From Ralstonia pickettii (GTDB taxonomy: Bacteria; Pseudomonadota; Gammaproteobacteria; Burkholderiales; Burkholderiaceae), in assembly GCF_016466415.2 (NCBI RefSeq), contig NZ_CP066771.1, forward strand, positions 1,736,001 through 1,800,000: a stretch of DNA of 64,000 nt. The letters run 5' to 3'. Shown here piece after piece: positions 19,519-28,168 of the stretch. Position 1 is the stretch's first letter, and each line of letters starts with the position of its first letter. The notes beneath the pieces were generated by a model. That model was given only the letters and a program-made list of their open reading frames with translations, ran no database searches and was not told the DNA's origin. The position numbers and the translations under genes are program-made.

Positions 19519-19716
19519 ATGCCAGCTTCGCCTGATCTGACCAAGCGCGCCCACATCACGCCGCCGCAACCGGCCGAACAGCCACCGCACCCGCCGCCGG
19601 AAATGCCGCCCCCCGACGAACCGGCGCATGACCCAGTGCACGACCCCGAACCCCAAACGTCCCCAATCGAACTGCCCCCCGGCGAGCTACCGCCGGAAAT
19701 CCCGCCCCAGCATTAG
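19519..19716 (+). CDS. small proline-rich protein, unknown
   Basis: 65 aa, over one third proline, with acidic repeats (PPHPPPEMPPPDEPAHDP, PPGELPPEIPPQH). No signal peptide or membrane segment; predicted disordered. GGAGG 6 nt before the ATG supports translation, and a terminator-like hairpin follows. The longer in-frame start at 19300 lacks support. No family recognised. Confidence 0.6.
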   Translation: MPASPDLTKRAHITPPQPAEQPPHPPPEMPPPDEPAHDPVHDPEPQTSPIELPPGELPPEIPPQH

Positions 19717-19745
19717 CGCGGCGCAACATCCCATCTGTTAGAATC

Positions 19746-19780
19746 GCGGCCTCCCAGGCAACCGGAGGCCGCGCGTTTTT
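19746..19780 (+). terminator. hairpin with T5 between proline-rich ORF and tRNA-Arg
   Basis: GCGGCCTCC / GGAGGCCGC stem (9 bp, perfect) then GCG and five T. Probably ends the proline-rich gene. A TTAGAAT -10-like box sits just before it at 19738-19744, so it could instead lie in the leader of the tRNA transcript. Confidence 0.6.
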
Positions 19781-19812
19781 GGTATGCCTGGGCAGCCTGC
19801 ACCTCTGCATTT

Positions 19813-19889
19813 CTGCCCATAGCTCAGTTGGATAGAGCATCGGCCTTCTAAGCCGACGGTCGGGGGTTCGAATCCCTCTGGGCAGGCCA
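19813..19889 (+). tRNA. tRNA-Arg (anticodon TCT), CCA encoded
   Basis: Cloverleaf folds fully: acceptor CTGCCCA/TGGGCAG (7 bp), D-stem GCTC/GAGC, anticodon stem TCGGC/GCCGA with loop CTTCTAA, T-arm with GTTCGAAT, discriminator G and encoded CCA. tRNA-Arg(TCT) is a common integration target; the T6SS remnant begins about 190 nt downstream. Confidence 0.97.
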
Positions 19890-19897
19890 GCAAAAAC

Positions 19898-19932
19898 AAA
19901 GGGTTGCGAACATTTTTCCAGCAACCCTTTTT
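19898..19932 (+). terminator. terminator after tRNA-Arg
   Basis: AAAGGGTTGC / GCAACCCTTT, 10-bp perfect stem with a 13-nt loop, then TT. Begins 9 nt after the tRNA. Confidence 0.85.
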
Positions 19933-20083
19933 CGCGTAGGCCATGCGTGTAGGCATCTTGTAGGCATTTTGCATGGATACAATGCCATGCCTATCCATCT
20001 GTGCGCAGACATACCAAACCTCGTTGCCCCCCCGGCGCCGTGACATTAAACGACGCACCTGAGAACACGAGGAAGACACCCAT

Positions 20084-21958
20084 TCACGACCGAGGCCGTT
20101 TCCCCTCCCTCAGATTGGAGCTCGTATCCAAAGCCCGGTCCTCGTGCACTTCTCGGGACATGAAAGACTCAGACAAGTAAAGCCTCATGCTCAAGGCCCG
20201 CGACGTAATGCTGCATGAGGCCGACGACGCGTCGCACGTACCTTCAGGCTCGGGCTTTTTGTAGAAGGCGGTGACCCGGGCAGCCAGTGCGTGCGTTTTC
20301 TCCTTCACGACGTCGAGGTAGTGGGTGTTGTGCCCAAAGCTCAGATAGAAACCAGCCACCAGCCACAAGAAGATCATCAACACCAGCGCGTGGGCCAGCA
20401 GACGCAGCAGGCGAAAGCGGAACTCCCAACGCAGGTTCGGGCGCACCAGGTGTGCCTCGGGGAAGACGCCTCGCTTGAAGAGGTCCTGCAAGAAGTAGCT
20501 GTCGGAGGTTGCCGTGGCGTTGGCATCTTGTTCCTCGTCGAGCGCCTTGGCGTCCAGCACCTGCAACGTCACTGTGTCGTCGGCGGCATTGACCGATGCA
20601 CCGGTCTGCGCCGCACTGGTGAAATGCACGCCTCGCAGCATCGCGTTGTGTTGCGTGTTGTCGTAGCGGGAGTTTTCAAAGATCTGGTCAACCAGATCGG
20701 CCAGCGGGTTGGTCAGGGCATCGAACTCTTCGGCCAGGCCCAGCAGTGCTTTCTTGCGGCCAGCGTCGAACTCTTCGTTGAAGCGATCGGTCTCGCCGGC
20801 GATGAGACGTGCTTCCAACGCGGCCATCTCGGTGCGGCATAGTGCGCCGATGGCGTGGGCGGTCTCGCCACGCTTGGGGCGATGCGCCGCCGGTAGGCCA
20901 AAGCCCCACGACTGCGCCCGCCCCTCGCTTCCCAGGTATTGGAAGTACTGGGCAAAGCCAGGCAACAGGTCGAGCTTGGTTACCACGACATAGATCGGGA
21001 ACTGGATGCCCAGCTCTTGGCGCAACTCGATCAGACGGTGGCGGATCTTGAGCGCTTCGTCGGCACGTTCCTGTGCGGTCTGGCGGACCAGATCCGCCAC
21101 GCTGACGGTGACCACCGCGCCGTTGATGGGCGCGCGGCCTCGATACTTGCGCAGCAGATCGAGGAAGCGGCCCCACTCGGCTTTGACAGCCGCGGGCTTG
21201 CGGTCTTGGCTGGTGTAGTTGCCGACTGGGTCGATCAGCACGGCTTCATTGCTGAAACGCCAGACGGGTGCCTTGCGGTCTTCCTCCGCGCGACCGGGCG
21301 AACCGGCGCCGCTTGCCAGCGGGAAGCGCAGGCCGGCATTGCTCAGTACGCTGGTCTTGCCGGTGCCGGCAATACCCAGGGTCAGGAACCACGGCAGTTC
21401 GTACAGATAGCGTCGCCCCTCGAACAGCCGACCCAGGCCGCTGCGGGTGCGCAGTGCCTTCAACTGGCGAATGGCGGCATCCACGCTACTGGTGACGGCT
21501 TTGACATCAGACTCGGGGGCCACCTCTTCTTCGTCGTCGGTCTTGGCATCCAGCCATTTCCGGACCACGCCACCTGAACGAATACTGCGCCAGAGCAACG
21601 CAAACAGGTAGACAACCGACACGAGAACGATGACGGCAATGAGCAGGAGACGGGGTGTTGTATCTTGCAGCGGACGGTGTGCGTTCAAGGCCAGCAACGG
21701 GCCAGCGTGCCAGATCAGCAGGCACAGGGCCGTCGCTGCCAGAAAGAACACGGGCCACCCGCAGACCACAAAGACATAGAGCGCCAGCAGCAAGGCAATC
21801 ACCGCCACGCGTACGCCGACACCCGCCAGGGGCACGATGCCATCAAAGCTCAGCAGCGGGCCAATCCACCAGACGGCCGCCGCGACCAGCAGGATCGCCA
21901 GCAGGAGCAGCATCTGCCAGCTAAAGAGCGCGTTGCGCAGTCGTTTCAAGAATTCCAT
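20084..21958 (-). pseudogene. tssM: TssM (IcmF), C-terminally truncated
   Basis: Inner-membrane core protein of the type VI secretion membrane complex. Only 624 aa remain of a family usually about 1,100-1,300. Present: two or three N-terminal membrane segments (residues 15-120), Walker A GIAGTGKTS at 195-203, the cytosolic NTPase domain, and the following membrane helix (about 518-539). Missing: the whole periplasmic domain that binds TssJ. The last 50 or so residues (after KKPEPEG) do not read like TssM. MEFLKRL is preferred over an in-frame TTG four codons earlier. It is 12 nt after tssL. Very probably non-functional. Confidence 0.88.
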
Positions 21959-21970
21959 ACCTAGATCCAA

Positions 21971-23257
21971 TTACTGCGTGACGTCGATCTGCACGCGGCG
22001 GTTCGCTGCCCGGCCATTCCAAGTCGAGTTATCGGCCACGGGTTCGGTGTCGCCCTTGCCCACGGCTTCGAGCCGGCCCTGTGCCACGCCACGCGAGGCG
22101 AGGTATTCAGAGACGTGCACGGCACGCTCTTCCGAGAGCACCTGGTTGGAAGGGAACTTAGCCGTCTTGATGGGCTGGTTGTCACTGTGGCCGGTGACGG
22201 TTACCTTGCCGGGTACCTTGGTGATTTCCGAGGCGATCTTGTCCAGCAGGGGCTGGACCTTGGCGTTCACGTCCGCGCGACCGCCGGCAAACATGTCGTC
22301 GCCACGGAAGGTGACGGCGCTGTGGGTGGCATCTTCCTCCACCTTGACCTGGCCACGAGCGATTTCGTCCTTGAGCAGTTCGGCCAGACGCAGGACCACC
22401 TTTGGCGGTGGCGGCGGCGTGATCTGCCCGATGGCCTGGATCTGTTGTTCCAGATCGTGCGTGCGCAGCGAGAGCTGGTACTTGTACCAGCCAAACAAGC
22501 CGAAGGCGGCCATGCCCAGCACGGTGGCGCTGAACCAGATCGGGACGGTGCGAATCATGGAGAAGCGCCCTGCCGGTGTCACGGGCAGATTCGGGGACAG
22601 TTCCCTGGGCACGGCGCCGCGATGCTTGCGGATCAGGGTATGCAGGCTCTGCCGAATCGCCAGGTGTTGCCGCTCGCCCTCAGCGGGGCCACGATAGCGG
22701 CCCTGGAAATCGAGCGAGAGCAGGTAGTAGATCAGCTCGATGACGTCGATGTGCTCTTCAGGGCTGTTGACCAGCCGGCCGAGCACTTGGAAGACCTTGG
22801 TGCCGCCGTCAGTGCCGCCATGGTGTTTGACGAGCAGGCTGTCCTTCGCCCAGGAACCATTGCTGCCCCATGGTGTGCCTAAAGCCGCTTCATCCAAGGC
22901 GGTGCACAGGCTGTAGTGTGCGGCAAGGGTATGCTCGGACCGAATGCCCACCCGTTCGCAGACGGTCTGGAAGTCGTGCAGCTCTTGTTCAAGCACGTCT
23001 TTCAGAAGCGCGGCCTGATCGACGCGCAGTGTGCTCGGCATATCCGCCAGGGCGCGCAGCAAGGGCCGCGCGGCGGACAGTACCGGGTTGACTGCCTGCT
23101 TGGCTTTCTCGACACGTTGCTCGATCGGCTTGCGCTTGATCTGTCGTGGTTCGTTGGCAGCTCGGGTGGAGGCAGAGCGTACCGGCTCGGGGCTAGGCTG
23201 CGCTGCTGGCTCTTGCATCAGATTGCTAGTCGCTGCGCCTGCTGATGATGGTCCCAT
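21971..23257 (-). CDS. tssL: TssL (DotU family) with OmpA-like peptidoglycan-binding domain
   Basis: T6SS membrane-complex protein, 428 aa and apparently intact. A proline-rich head, a DotU domain (about 75-260; LYYLLSLDFQGRYRG), one membrane helix (about 268-288) and a C-terminal OmpA domain (VTVTGHSDNQPIKTAKF...LSEERA...GRAANRRVQI) that anchors it to peptidoglycan. The ATG overlaps the tssK stop as TAATG, the usual T6SS coupling; a GTG five codons earlier is the alternative. Its partners are broken or missing here, so it is likely a relic. Confidence 0.92.
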   Translation of the reverse strand: MGPSSAGAATSNLMQEPAAQPSPEPVRSASTRAANEPRQIKRKPIEQRVEKAKQAVNPVLSAARPLLRALADMPSTLRVDQAALLKDVLEQELHDFQTVCERVGIRSEHTLAAHYSLCTALDEAALGTPWGSNGSWAKDSLLVKHHGGTDGGTKVFQVLGRLVNSPEEHIDVIELIYYLLSLDFQGRYRGPAEGERQHLAIRQSLHTLIRKHRGAVPRELSPNLPVTPAGRFSMIRTVPIWFSATVLGMAAFGLFGWYKYQLSLRTHDLEQQIQAIGQITPPPPPKVVLRLAELLKDEIARGQVKVEEDATHSAVTFRGDDMFAGGRADVNAKVQPLLDKIASEITKVPGKVTVTGHSDNQPIKTAKFPSNQVLSEERAVHVSEYLASRGVAQGRLEAVGKGDTEPVADNSTWNGRAANRRVQIDVTQ

Positions 23258-23729
23258 TAACGCACCCCCCACAGTTCAAGCCGCAGCTCGGGGAAGTTCC
23301 CTGCCACATGCAAGGCCAAGCCGCCGTAGCGCTGGACTTGCGCCCACAGAGGATGGTCTTGCGGCAGTTCGAAATAGACCTGGCCCGCATTGAACGGAAT
23401 CTGGCGCGGCGGTACGGGCATCGCCTGCAGCGGGATGCCGGGCAGGTGCGAACGGATGAGTTCGGCCAGCCGCTCGGCCGGGCCGACCTTGGCTTGCGCG
23501 GGGAACTGCTGCTGCAGCACGTCACTGGGCAGTTGTGCGCCCACGGCCAGCACGAAGGTGTTGAACCGCTCGAACTCGGCCGGGTCCAGCACCGCCAGAC
23601 GGATGCCGTGTTGCTGGTCGCGCAATTCGATGCGCTGGGCGCCGCGCTCCAGTACCACGTTGAGCAGGAAGCGCAGGTCATCCACCACCGGCTTGATGCA
23701 GGTGTGGGGCTCGTCGTGCCGGTACCGGC
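23257..23729 (-). pseudogene. tssK: TssK, C-terminal fragment only
   Basis: Baseplate protein that links to the membrane complex; normally about 440-450 aa. Only about the last 157 residues remain, starting YRHDEPHTCIKPVVDDLRF and ending LRLELWGVR. In-frame reading stops at a TGA only 15-17 nt beyond the junction, and no native start is left. The break coincides with GCCGGTACCGGC (23718-23729), on the far side of which an unrelated plus-strand gene begins mid-sequence. Still coupled to tssL by TAATG. Confidence 0.88.
23718..23729. repeat. 12-bp palindrome at the T6SS rearrangement junction
   Basis: GCCGGTACCGGC is self-complementary and marks the point where a 5'-truncated tssK (minus) meets a 5'-truncated gene on the plus strand. 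Likely part of the breakpoint of an inversion-deletion. Confidence 0.7.
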
Positions 23730-24713
23730 CTGAAGGACATGCTCAAGGAGCAGGCCGCTATGGGCCTGCCCGCGCCCAGCTACCTGGCCTACGACGCCGC
23801 CCATGCCAAGGAGCGCATGCAGGACTACTGGGTCAAGCTGCACAAGAAGCCCGACACCGGCAAGACCGTGCGCGGCCTGCGTGTTGATGAGGGCATGATC
23901 GTCGGCGAAACCACCTTCTCGCTGGATGCGGCCTGGCGGCTGGTCTTCGATAAGGTGGCCCGTGCCGCCGAAGCCAAAAGCATGGAAGACAATCCCACCG
24001 GCAAGCTCCCCCAAGTGGTGCTCAAGGCTGGTGATGAAACCGTGGGCTTCTACGATCTGCAAGAAGCGCTGGCGTTCCTGGCCGAGCACCCCAACAAGCT
24101 GGTGTGGGTGTGGAACCTGGATGCCCCCAACTACCCCATGGGCCAGCAGACCAACGAAAACACCGCCATCCTGATCCTGGGCCACCCCAGCGCCAACTGG
24201 GGTTACACGCCCTTGGCCTCCATCTACACACCGCAGCACCATGAAGGTGGCATCGACGCCCGTGCACCCAACCCCGGCGGCGCCTGGAGCCCGATGATGC
24301 AGGCGCTCCAGGCGCAAGCCCCAGACAACCATCCAGTCGAGCGTCTGTACCACGACGTACACAAGCACAGCGCCAACATCAACACCCTCATGCGGCCCGT
24401 GCACGCTGCCGTGCACCAGCAATGGCCGGACCTGGATCAAGTTGGCAACTTCTATAGCGTGTCCCAAGTGATGGAAGGCCCGGCGCGCGCGGCCAGCTTT
24501 GCGGTCAACGCCGCGTTTGCCGCGGCCTATGCCAACCAGAGCGGCAAGAGCGCCGTCGTCACCAGCGTGGTCGATGCCAAAGATAGCTGGGCCGTGCTGA
24601 TTGGCCCGCCGCCGGGCTGGCAGCCCTCGCCACCGGTCAGGCGGTGGGATCGCGCACGGGGCGAGGGGCGGGCCTATTGGCCGTGGTTTGGGGAGCCTGT
24701 TGAGAAAAAATAA
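23730..24713 (+). pseudogene. 5'-truncated T6SS-locus gene of unknown function
   Basis: About 325 residues remain, from LKDMLKEQAAMGLPAPSYL to WFGEPVEKK. The first ATG (23739) has no properly spaced ribosome site and the frame is closed by TGA 42 nt earlier, so the native start has been lost at the palindromic junction. The visible part looks soluble: an ETTFSLDAAWRLVFDKV segment, then WVWNLDAPNYPMGQQTNEN and a C-terminus rich in aromatic and proline residues. It ends 5 nt before tssE. I do not recognise it with confidence; it may be one of the DUF2875-like or effector-associated proteins found in Ralstonia and Burkholderia T6SS loci. Confidence 0.65.
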
Positions 24714-24718
24714 CTCAT

Positions 24719-25240
24719 ATGTCTGAACATCGCCCTCCCATCCGCCCCAACGCACAACTGCTGCCGACACTCTTTGACCGGTTGCGCGACGCTGCACCAC
24801 AGCGGCAAACGGAAGCCGCCAACGAATACACGGTCACGCGCACGCAGATGCGCGAGATCCTCCAGCGCGATCTGACGTACCTGCTCAACACCACGAATCG
24901 CGAAGACGAGATCGATCGGACACGCTACCCAGAGGCGGCAAGTTCCACCATCAACTATGGGGTACCGCCGGTGGCCGGCAGCTATCTGTCGGAACACAAG
25001 TGGACCGACATCGTCAAGATCGTGCGCCGCGCGATTCTGGATTTCGAGCCACGGCTGATTCCTGGCTCGCTGGAAGTCAAGCCGTTGCTCAAGGAAGACG
25101 CGCCAACTCGCTACAACGTGCTGCTGTTCGAGATCAGCGGGCTGATCCACATGGACCCGTACCCGATGGCCTTTACCGCGCAGAGCTCGCTCGATCTGGA
25201 AACTGGCCACATGAACGTTCGCTCACTTCACGCCCACTGA
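24719..25240 (+). CDS. tssE: TssE (gp25-like baseplate protein)
   Basis: T6SS baseplate wedge component, homologue of phage T4 gp25. 173 aa. Core features: LLPTLFDRLRD at the start, LQRDLTYLLNTTNR, YPEAASSTINYGVPPVAGSY (the usual S-x-x-NYG motif) and C-terminal LLFEISGLIHMDPYP. Weak ribosome site. It starts 5 nt after the truncated gene and ends 4 nt before tssF. Intact on its own, but its sheath and tube partners are missing. Confidence 0.93.
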   Translation: MSEHRPPIRPNAQLLPTLFDRLRDAAPQRQTEAANEYTVTRTQMREILQRDLTYLLNTTNREDEIDRTRYPEAASSTINYGVPPVAGSYLSEHKWTDIVKIVRRAILDFEPRLIPGSLEVKPLLKEDAPTRYNVLLFEISGLIHMDPYPMAFTAQSSLDLETGHMNVRSLHAH

Positions 25241-25244
25241 GACC

Positions 25245-27125
25245 ATGGACCCGCAACTGCTGGATTACTACAACCGGGAACTGGTCTACATGCGAGAGCT
25301 GGCCGGTGAATTCGCCCGGCAGCACCCGAAGGTGGCCAAGCGCCTTGGCATGCACGGCATCGAGGTGGCGGACCCATATGTGGAACGCCTGATCGAGGCG
25401 TTCTGCCTGTTGTCGGCACGCACCCAGATCAAGCTGGATGCGGAGTTCCCGCGCTTCACGCAACGGTTGCTGGAGGTGGTCTACCCGAACTACGTAGCGC
25501 CGACGCCGGCCATTGCGGTGGCGCAGTTCCACCCTAGCCGCACCGAAGGCGATCTGGTGCGCGGGGTTCCGATACCGCGGGACACGGCTTTGCTCGCAAA
25601 GGCACCACCTGGCGAATCCACCGAGTGTGAATTCCGCACCACCCAACCGCTGACATTGTGGCCAATCGAGATTGCGGAAGCGCGACTCACCGGCATTCCA
25701 CCGGACATTCAGGGCTTGGAGCGCTACGTGCCGGCTCAGGTGAGCGTCCAAGGCGCACTGCGCCTGCGGTTACGGCTCACACACGATGTCAAGTTCAGCC
25801 AGTTGGCCGGTCTGGATCGCCTGCCCATCTACCTGAGTGGCAATGATCAGATTGCCTCGCACTTGTTCGAGCTGCTACACAGCGCAGGCTGCGCGACACT
25901 CATTGGCAAGCCTGGCGCTATGGGTGAACGTCCATCCGCCGTCATGGACAACGCCGTCAGCCATGTCGGCATGGCGCCAGATGAGAGCGCGCTTCCATTG
26001 GCCTGGAACAAGTTCCACGGACACAACCTCGTGCATGAGTACTTTGCGTGCCCGCAGCGCTTTTACTTCTTTGGGCTCAATGGGCTTGCGCGCGGGCTCT
26101 CCAAGAATGATGGCCGCGAAGCGGAGATTGTGGTGCTGCTCTCCAAAGCGCCGAGTGTTCTGGCCAGCCAGGTCGATGCCAGCCAGTTCGCGCTGTTCTG
26201 CACACCGGTCATCAACCTCTTCCCGATGCGAACCGATCGGATGGAGGTGAGCCCGGGCCGTACGGAATTTCACCTGGTGGCCGACCGGAGGCGCCCGCTT
26301 GATTTCGAGGTGTTCTCGGTACAGAAGCTCTCGGGCCAAGTGAACGAGCACAGTACGCCGATCGACTTCCGGCCGCTGTTTGCCACGCTCAACAGCGATG
26401 AGGGCAACCATGGCCGGTACTTCTCTGCGCGACGGGAGCCGCGGCTGTTCTCGGATCAGGCACGCAAGTACGGCACCCGCACGGCCTATACGGGCACGGA
26501 GGTGTTTCTCTCGCTGGTGGACCAGAACGAAGCGCCCTACCCGAACGACCTGCGTTATCTGTCGGTCGAGGCAATGGTGACCAATCGGGATTTGCCGAAT
26601 CTGGTGCCGCGCAATGGATTCAGTGATCTGAGCTCACCCGCTTCGATTCCGGTGGAAGGGGTTGGGTTGATCCGTCCGCCATCGGCACCACATGCACCGT
26701 TTGCTGAAGGGGAGATGGCCTGGCGGCTGATACGCCAGTTGGGCTTCAACTACCTGTCGCTGATGGATCTCGACCATCGACAGGGTGGCCAGGGGCTGCG
26801 CGACATGCTTCGGCTGTTTGTGTCGGCCAGCGATACCGCCCAGCAGCGGCAGATCGAGAGCCTGATCGGTTCCAAGCTCAAGCCCGTCACACGGCGCATG
26901 CCGGGGGCGGGTCCGATTCTGTACGGCCGTGGCGTGCAGTGTCACTTGACGGTGGATGAGGCCGGCTTCTCTGGCGTCAGTCCGTACCTGTTTGGCGTGG
27001 TGCTGGAACACTTCTTGGCTCGCCATGTGTCGGTCAACGCTTTCACGGAAACCGAGCTGCACGCGATGGAACGCGGTCTGATTCACCGATGGTCGCCCCG
27101 TATGGGTGGCCGCAATGTCATTTAG
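25245..27125 (+). CDS. tssF: TssF (baseplate)
   Basis: T6SS baseplate subunit (VasA/ImpG family), 626 aa, full length. It starts with the family motif MDPQLLDYYNRELVYMRELAGEFARQHPKVAKRLG and contains EFPRFTQRLLEVVYPNYVAPTPA (about residues 66-88). The C-terminus (HRWSPRMGGRNVI) overlaps the tssG frame by 37 nt, the normal tssF-tssG arrangement. No internal stop. Confidence 0.95.
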   Translation: MDPQLLDYYNRELVYMRELAGEFARQHPKVAKRLGMHGIEVADPYVERLIEAFCLLSARTQIKLDAEFPRFTQRLLEVVYPNYVAPTPAIAVAQFHPSRTEGDLVRGVPIPRDTALLAKAPPGESTECEFRTTQPLTLWPIEIAEARLTGIPPDIQGLERYVPAQVSVQGALRLRLRLTHDVKFSQLAGLDRLPIYLSGNDQIASHLFELLHSAGCATLIGKPGAMGERPSAVMDNAVSHVGMAPDESALPLAWNKFHGHNLVHEYFACPQRFYFFGLNGLARGLSKNDGREAEIVVLLSKAPSVLASQVDASQFALFCTPVINLFPMRTDRMEVSPGRTEFHLVADRRRPLDFEVFSVQKLSGQVNEHSTPIDFRPLFATLNSDEGNHGRYFSARREPRLFSDQARKYGTRTAYTGTEVFLSLVDQNEAPYPNDLRYLSVEAMVTNRDLPNLVPRNGFSDLSSPASIPVEGVGLIRPPSAPHAPFAEGEMAWRLIRQLGFNYLSLMDLDHRQGGQGLRDMLRLFVSASDTAQQRQIESLIGSKLKPVTRRMPGAGPILYGRGVQCHLTVDEAGFSGVSPYLFGVVLEHFLARHVSVNAFTETELHAMERGLIHRWSPRMGGRNVI

Positions 27126-28168
27126 CTATGTTCCACGGTCGAGATGATCTTGGGCCTCCGCCCGCGCCCACGCGGCACACCCACCGTCACTATGCTGATC
27201 TGCAGCCCTGGAAGCTGAGCTTTCTTGGGCTGTTGCGGGGGTTGTCTGCGCGCCATGCCACGCTGCCCCGGGTTGGCCGCGCACCCCGCCCGCAGGCGGA
27301 GCCCTTCCGCATCGGGCAAGTGGCTTCACTCACCTTTGCGCCACGCGAGATTGCGAAGCTGGAGCAGCGCGCCGATCGTCTGCGTATCCAATTGTTCGGC
27401 TTGGGCATGTTGGGCCCCAATGGCGCGCTACCGATCCACCTGACGGAAATCGTTCGGGAACGCACCGAAGCGCACCATGACAACACCACAGCCGCGTTTC
27501 TGGATATCTTCCACCATCGGTCGCTAACGCAGTTCTATCAGGCTTGGGCGGGTTCACAGGCTGCCGCTGGACTCGACCGGCGTGACGAGGAGGTCTTTTC
27601 GCGCTACATCGGCTGGCTGGCGGGGGCCGAGGCCGATGAAATTTCCGGCAGCGCGCTGCCGCCACATGCACGGCTGGCTGCTAGTGCCCATCACGTGCGC
27701 GAATCGCGTAGCCCAGACGGCATCGTGGCGGCCCTATCGCACTTCTTTGGGGTGCCGGTGCAGTTACAGGAGTTTGTGCTGCATTGGATCGCCGTGGATG
27801 CTGCCGAGTGCAGCCACCTGGCCCGCCCAGGCGCGGCCAGCGTGATGGGGCAAGGCGCCTTGCTCGGCGAGGCGGTGCCCGATCGCCAGCACAAGTTCCG
27901 GCTCATCATCGGGCCGCTCGATCTGCAGCAGTACCTGAACTTCACCCCGAAGGGGCGTGATCTGCCGGTGCTGGTGGAGTGGGTGCGCAGCTTTGTCAGC
28001 TTTGAGTTTGAGTGGGAAGTCGAGTTGCAGGTGCAACCGCATTCCGCGCCGCCGGCGGTGCTGGGCGCCGAGGAGCGGCTGGGCTGGTCGACCTGGCTTG
28101 GTCAACCGGACAGTAGCCGTGCCATTACAGGCATGGTTTTCCAACCTGAACACTATGTTGCTCAATAA
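27089..28168 (+). CDS. tssG: TssG (baseplate)
   Basis: T6SS baseplate subunit (VasB/ImpH family), 359 aa from the overlapping ATG or 346 from the ATG at 27128. Typical sequence: LRIQLFGLGMLGPNGALPIHLTEIVRERTEAHHD, FLDIFHHRSLTQFYQAW and C-terminal LGWSTWLGQ. The overlap with tssF suggests coupling. Intact. Confidence 0.93.
   Translation: MVAPYGWPQCHLAMFHGRDDLGPPPAPTRHTHRHYADLQPWKLSFLGLLRGLSARHATLPRVGRAPRPQAEPFRIGQVASLTFAPREIAKLEQRADRLRIQLFGLGMLGPNGALPIHLTEIVRERTEAHHDNTTAAFLDIFHHRSLTQFYQAWAGSQAAAGLDRRDEEVFSRYIGWLAGAEADEISGSALPPHARLAASAHHVRESRSPDGIVAALSHFFGVPVQLQEFVLHWIAVDAAECSHLARPGAASVMGQGALLGEAVPDRQHKFRLIIGPLDLQQYLNFTPKGRDLPVLVEWVRSFVSFEFEWEVELQVQPHSAPPAVLGAEERLGWSTWLGQPDSSRAITGMVFQPEHYVAQ

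Noticed and set aside
19738-20079. 113-aa minus-strand frame covering tRNA-Arg
   Set aside because: Contains the well-known spurious peptide encoded antisense to tRNA genes (ACPEGFEPPTVGLEG); not a protein gene.
19890-20083. Integrase gene or full att repeat next to tRNA-Arg
   Set aside because: No tyrosine-recombinase motifs in either strand and no second copy of the tRNA 3' end seen in the window.
23226-24800. 524-aa minus-strand frame across the T6SS junction
   Set aside because: Spans tssK' and the unknown plus-strand gene in a different frame; its sequence is antisense/out-of-frame to both and has no domain character.
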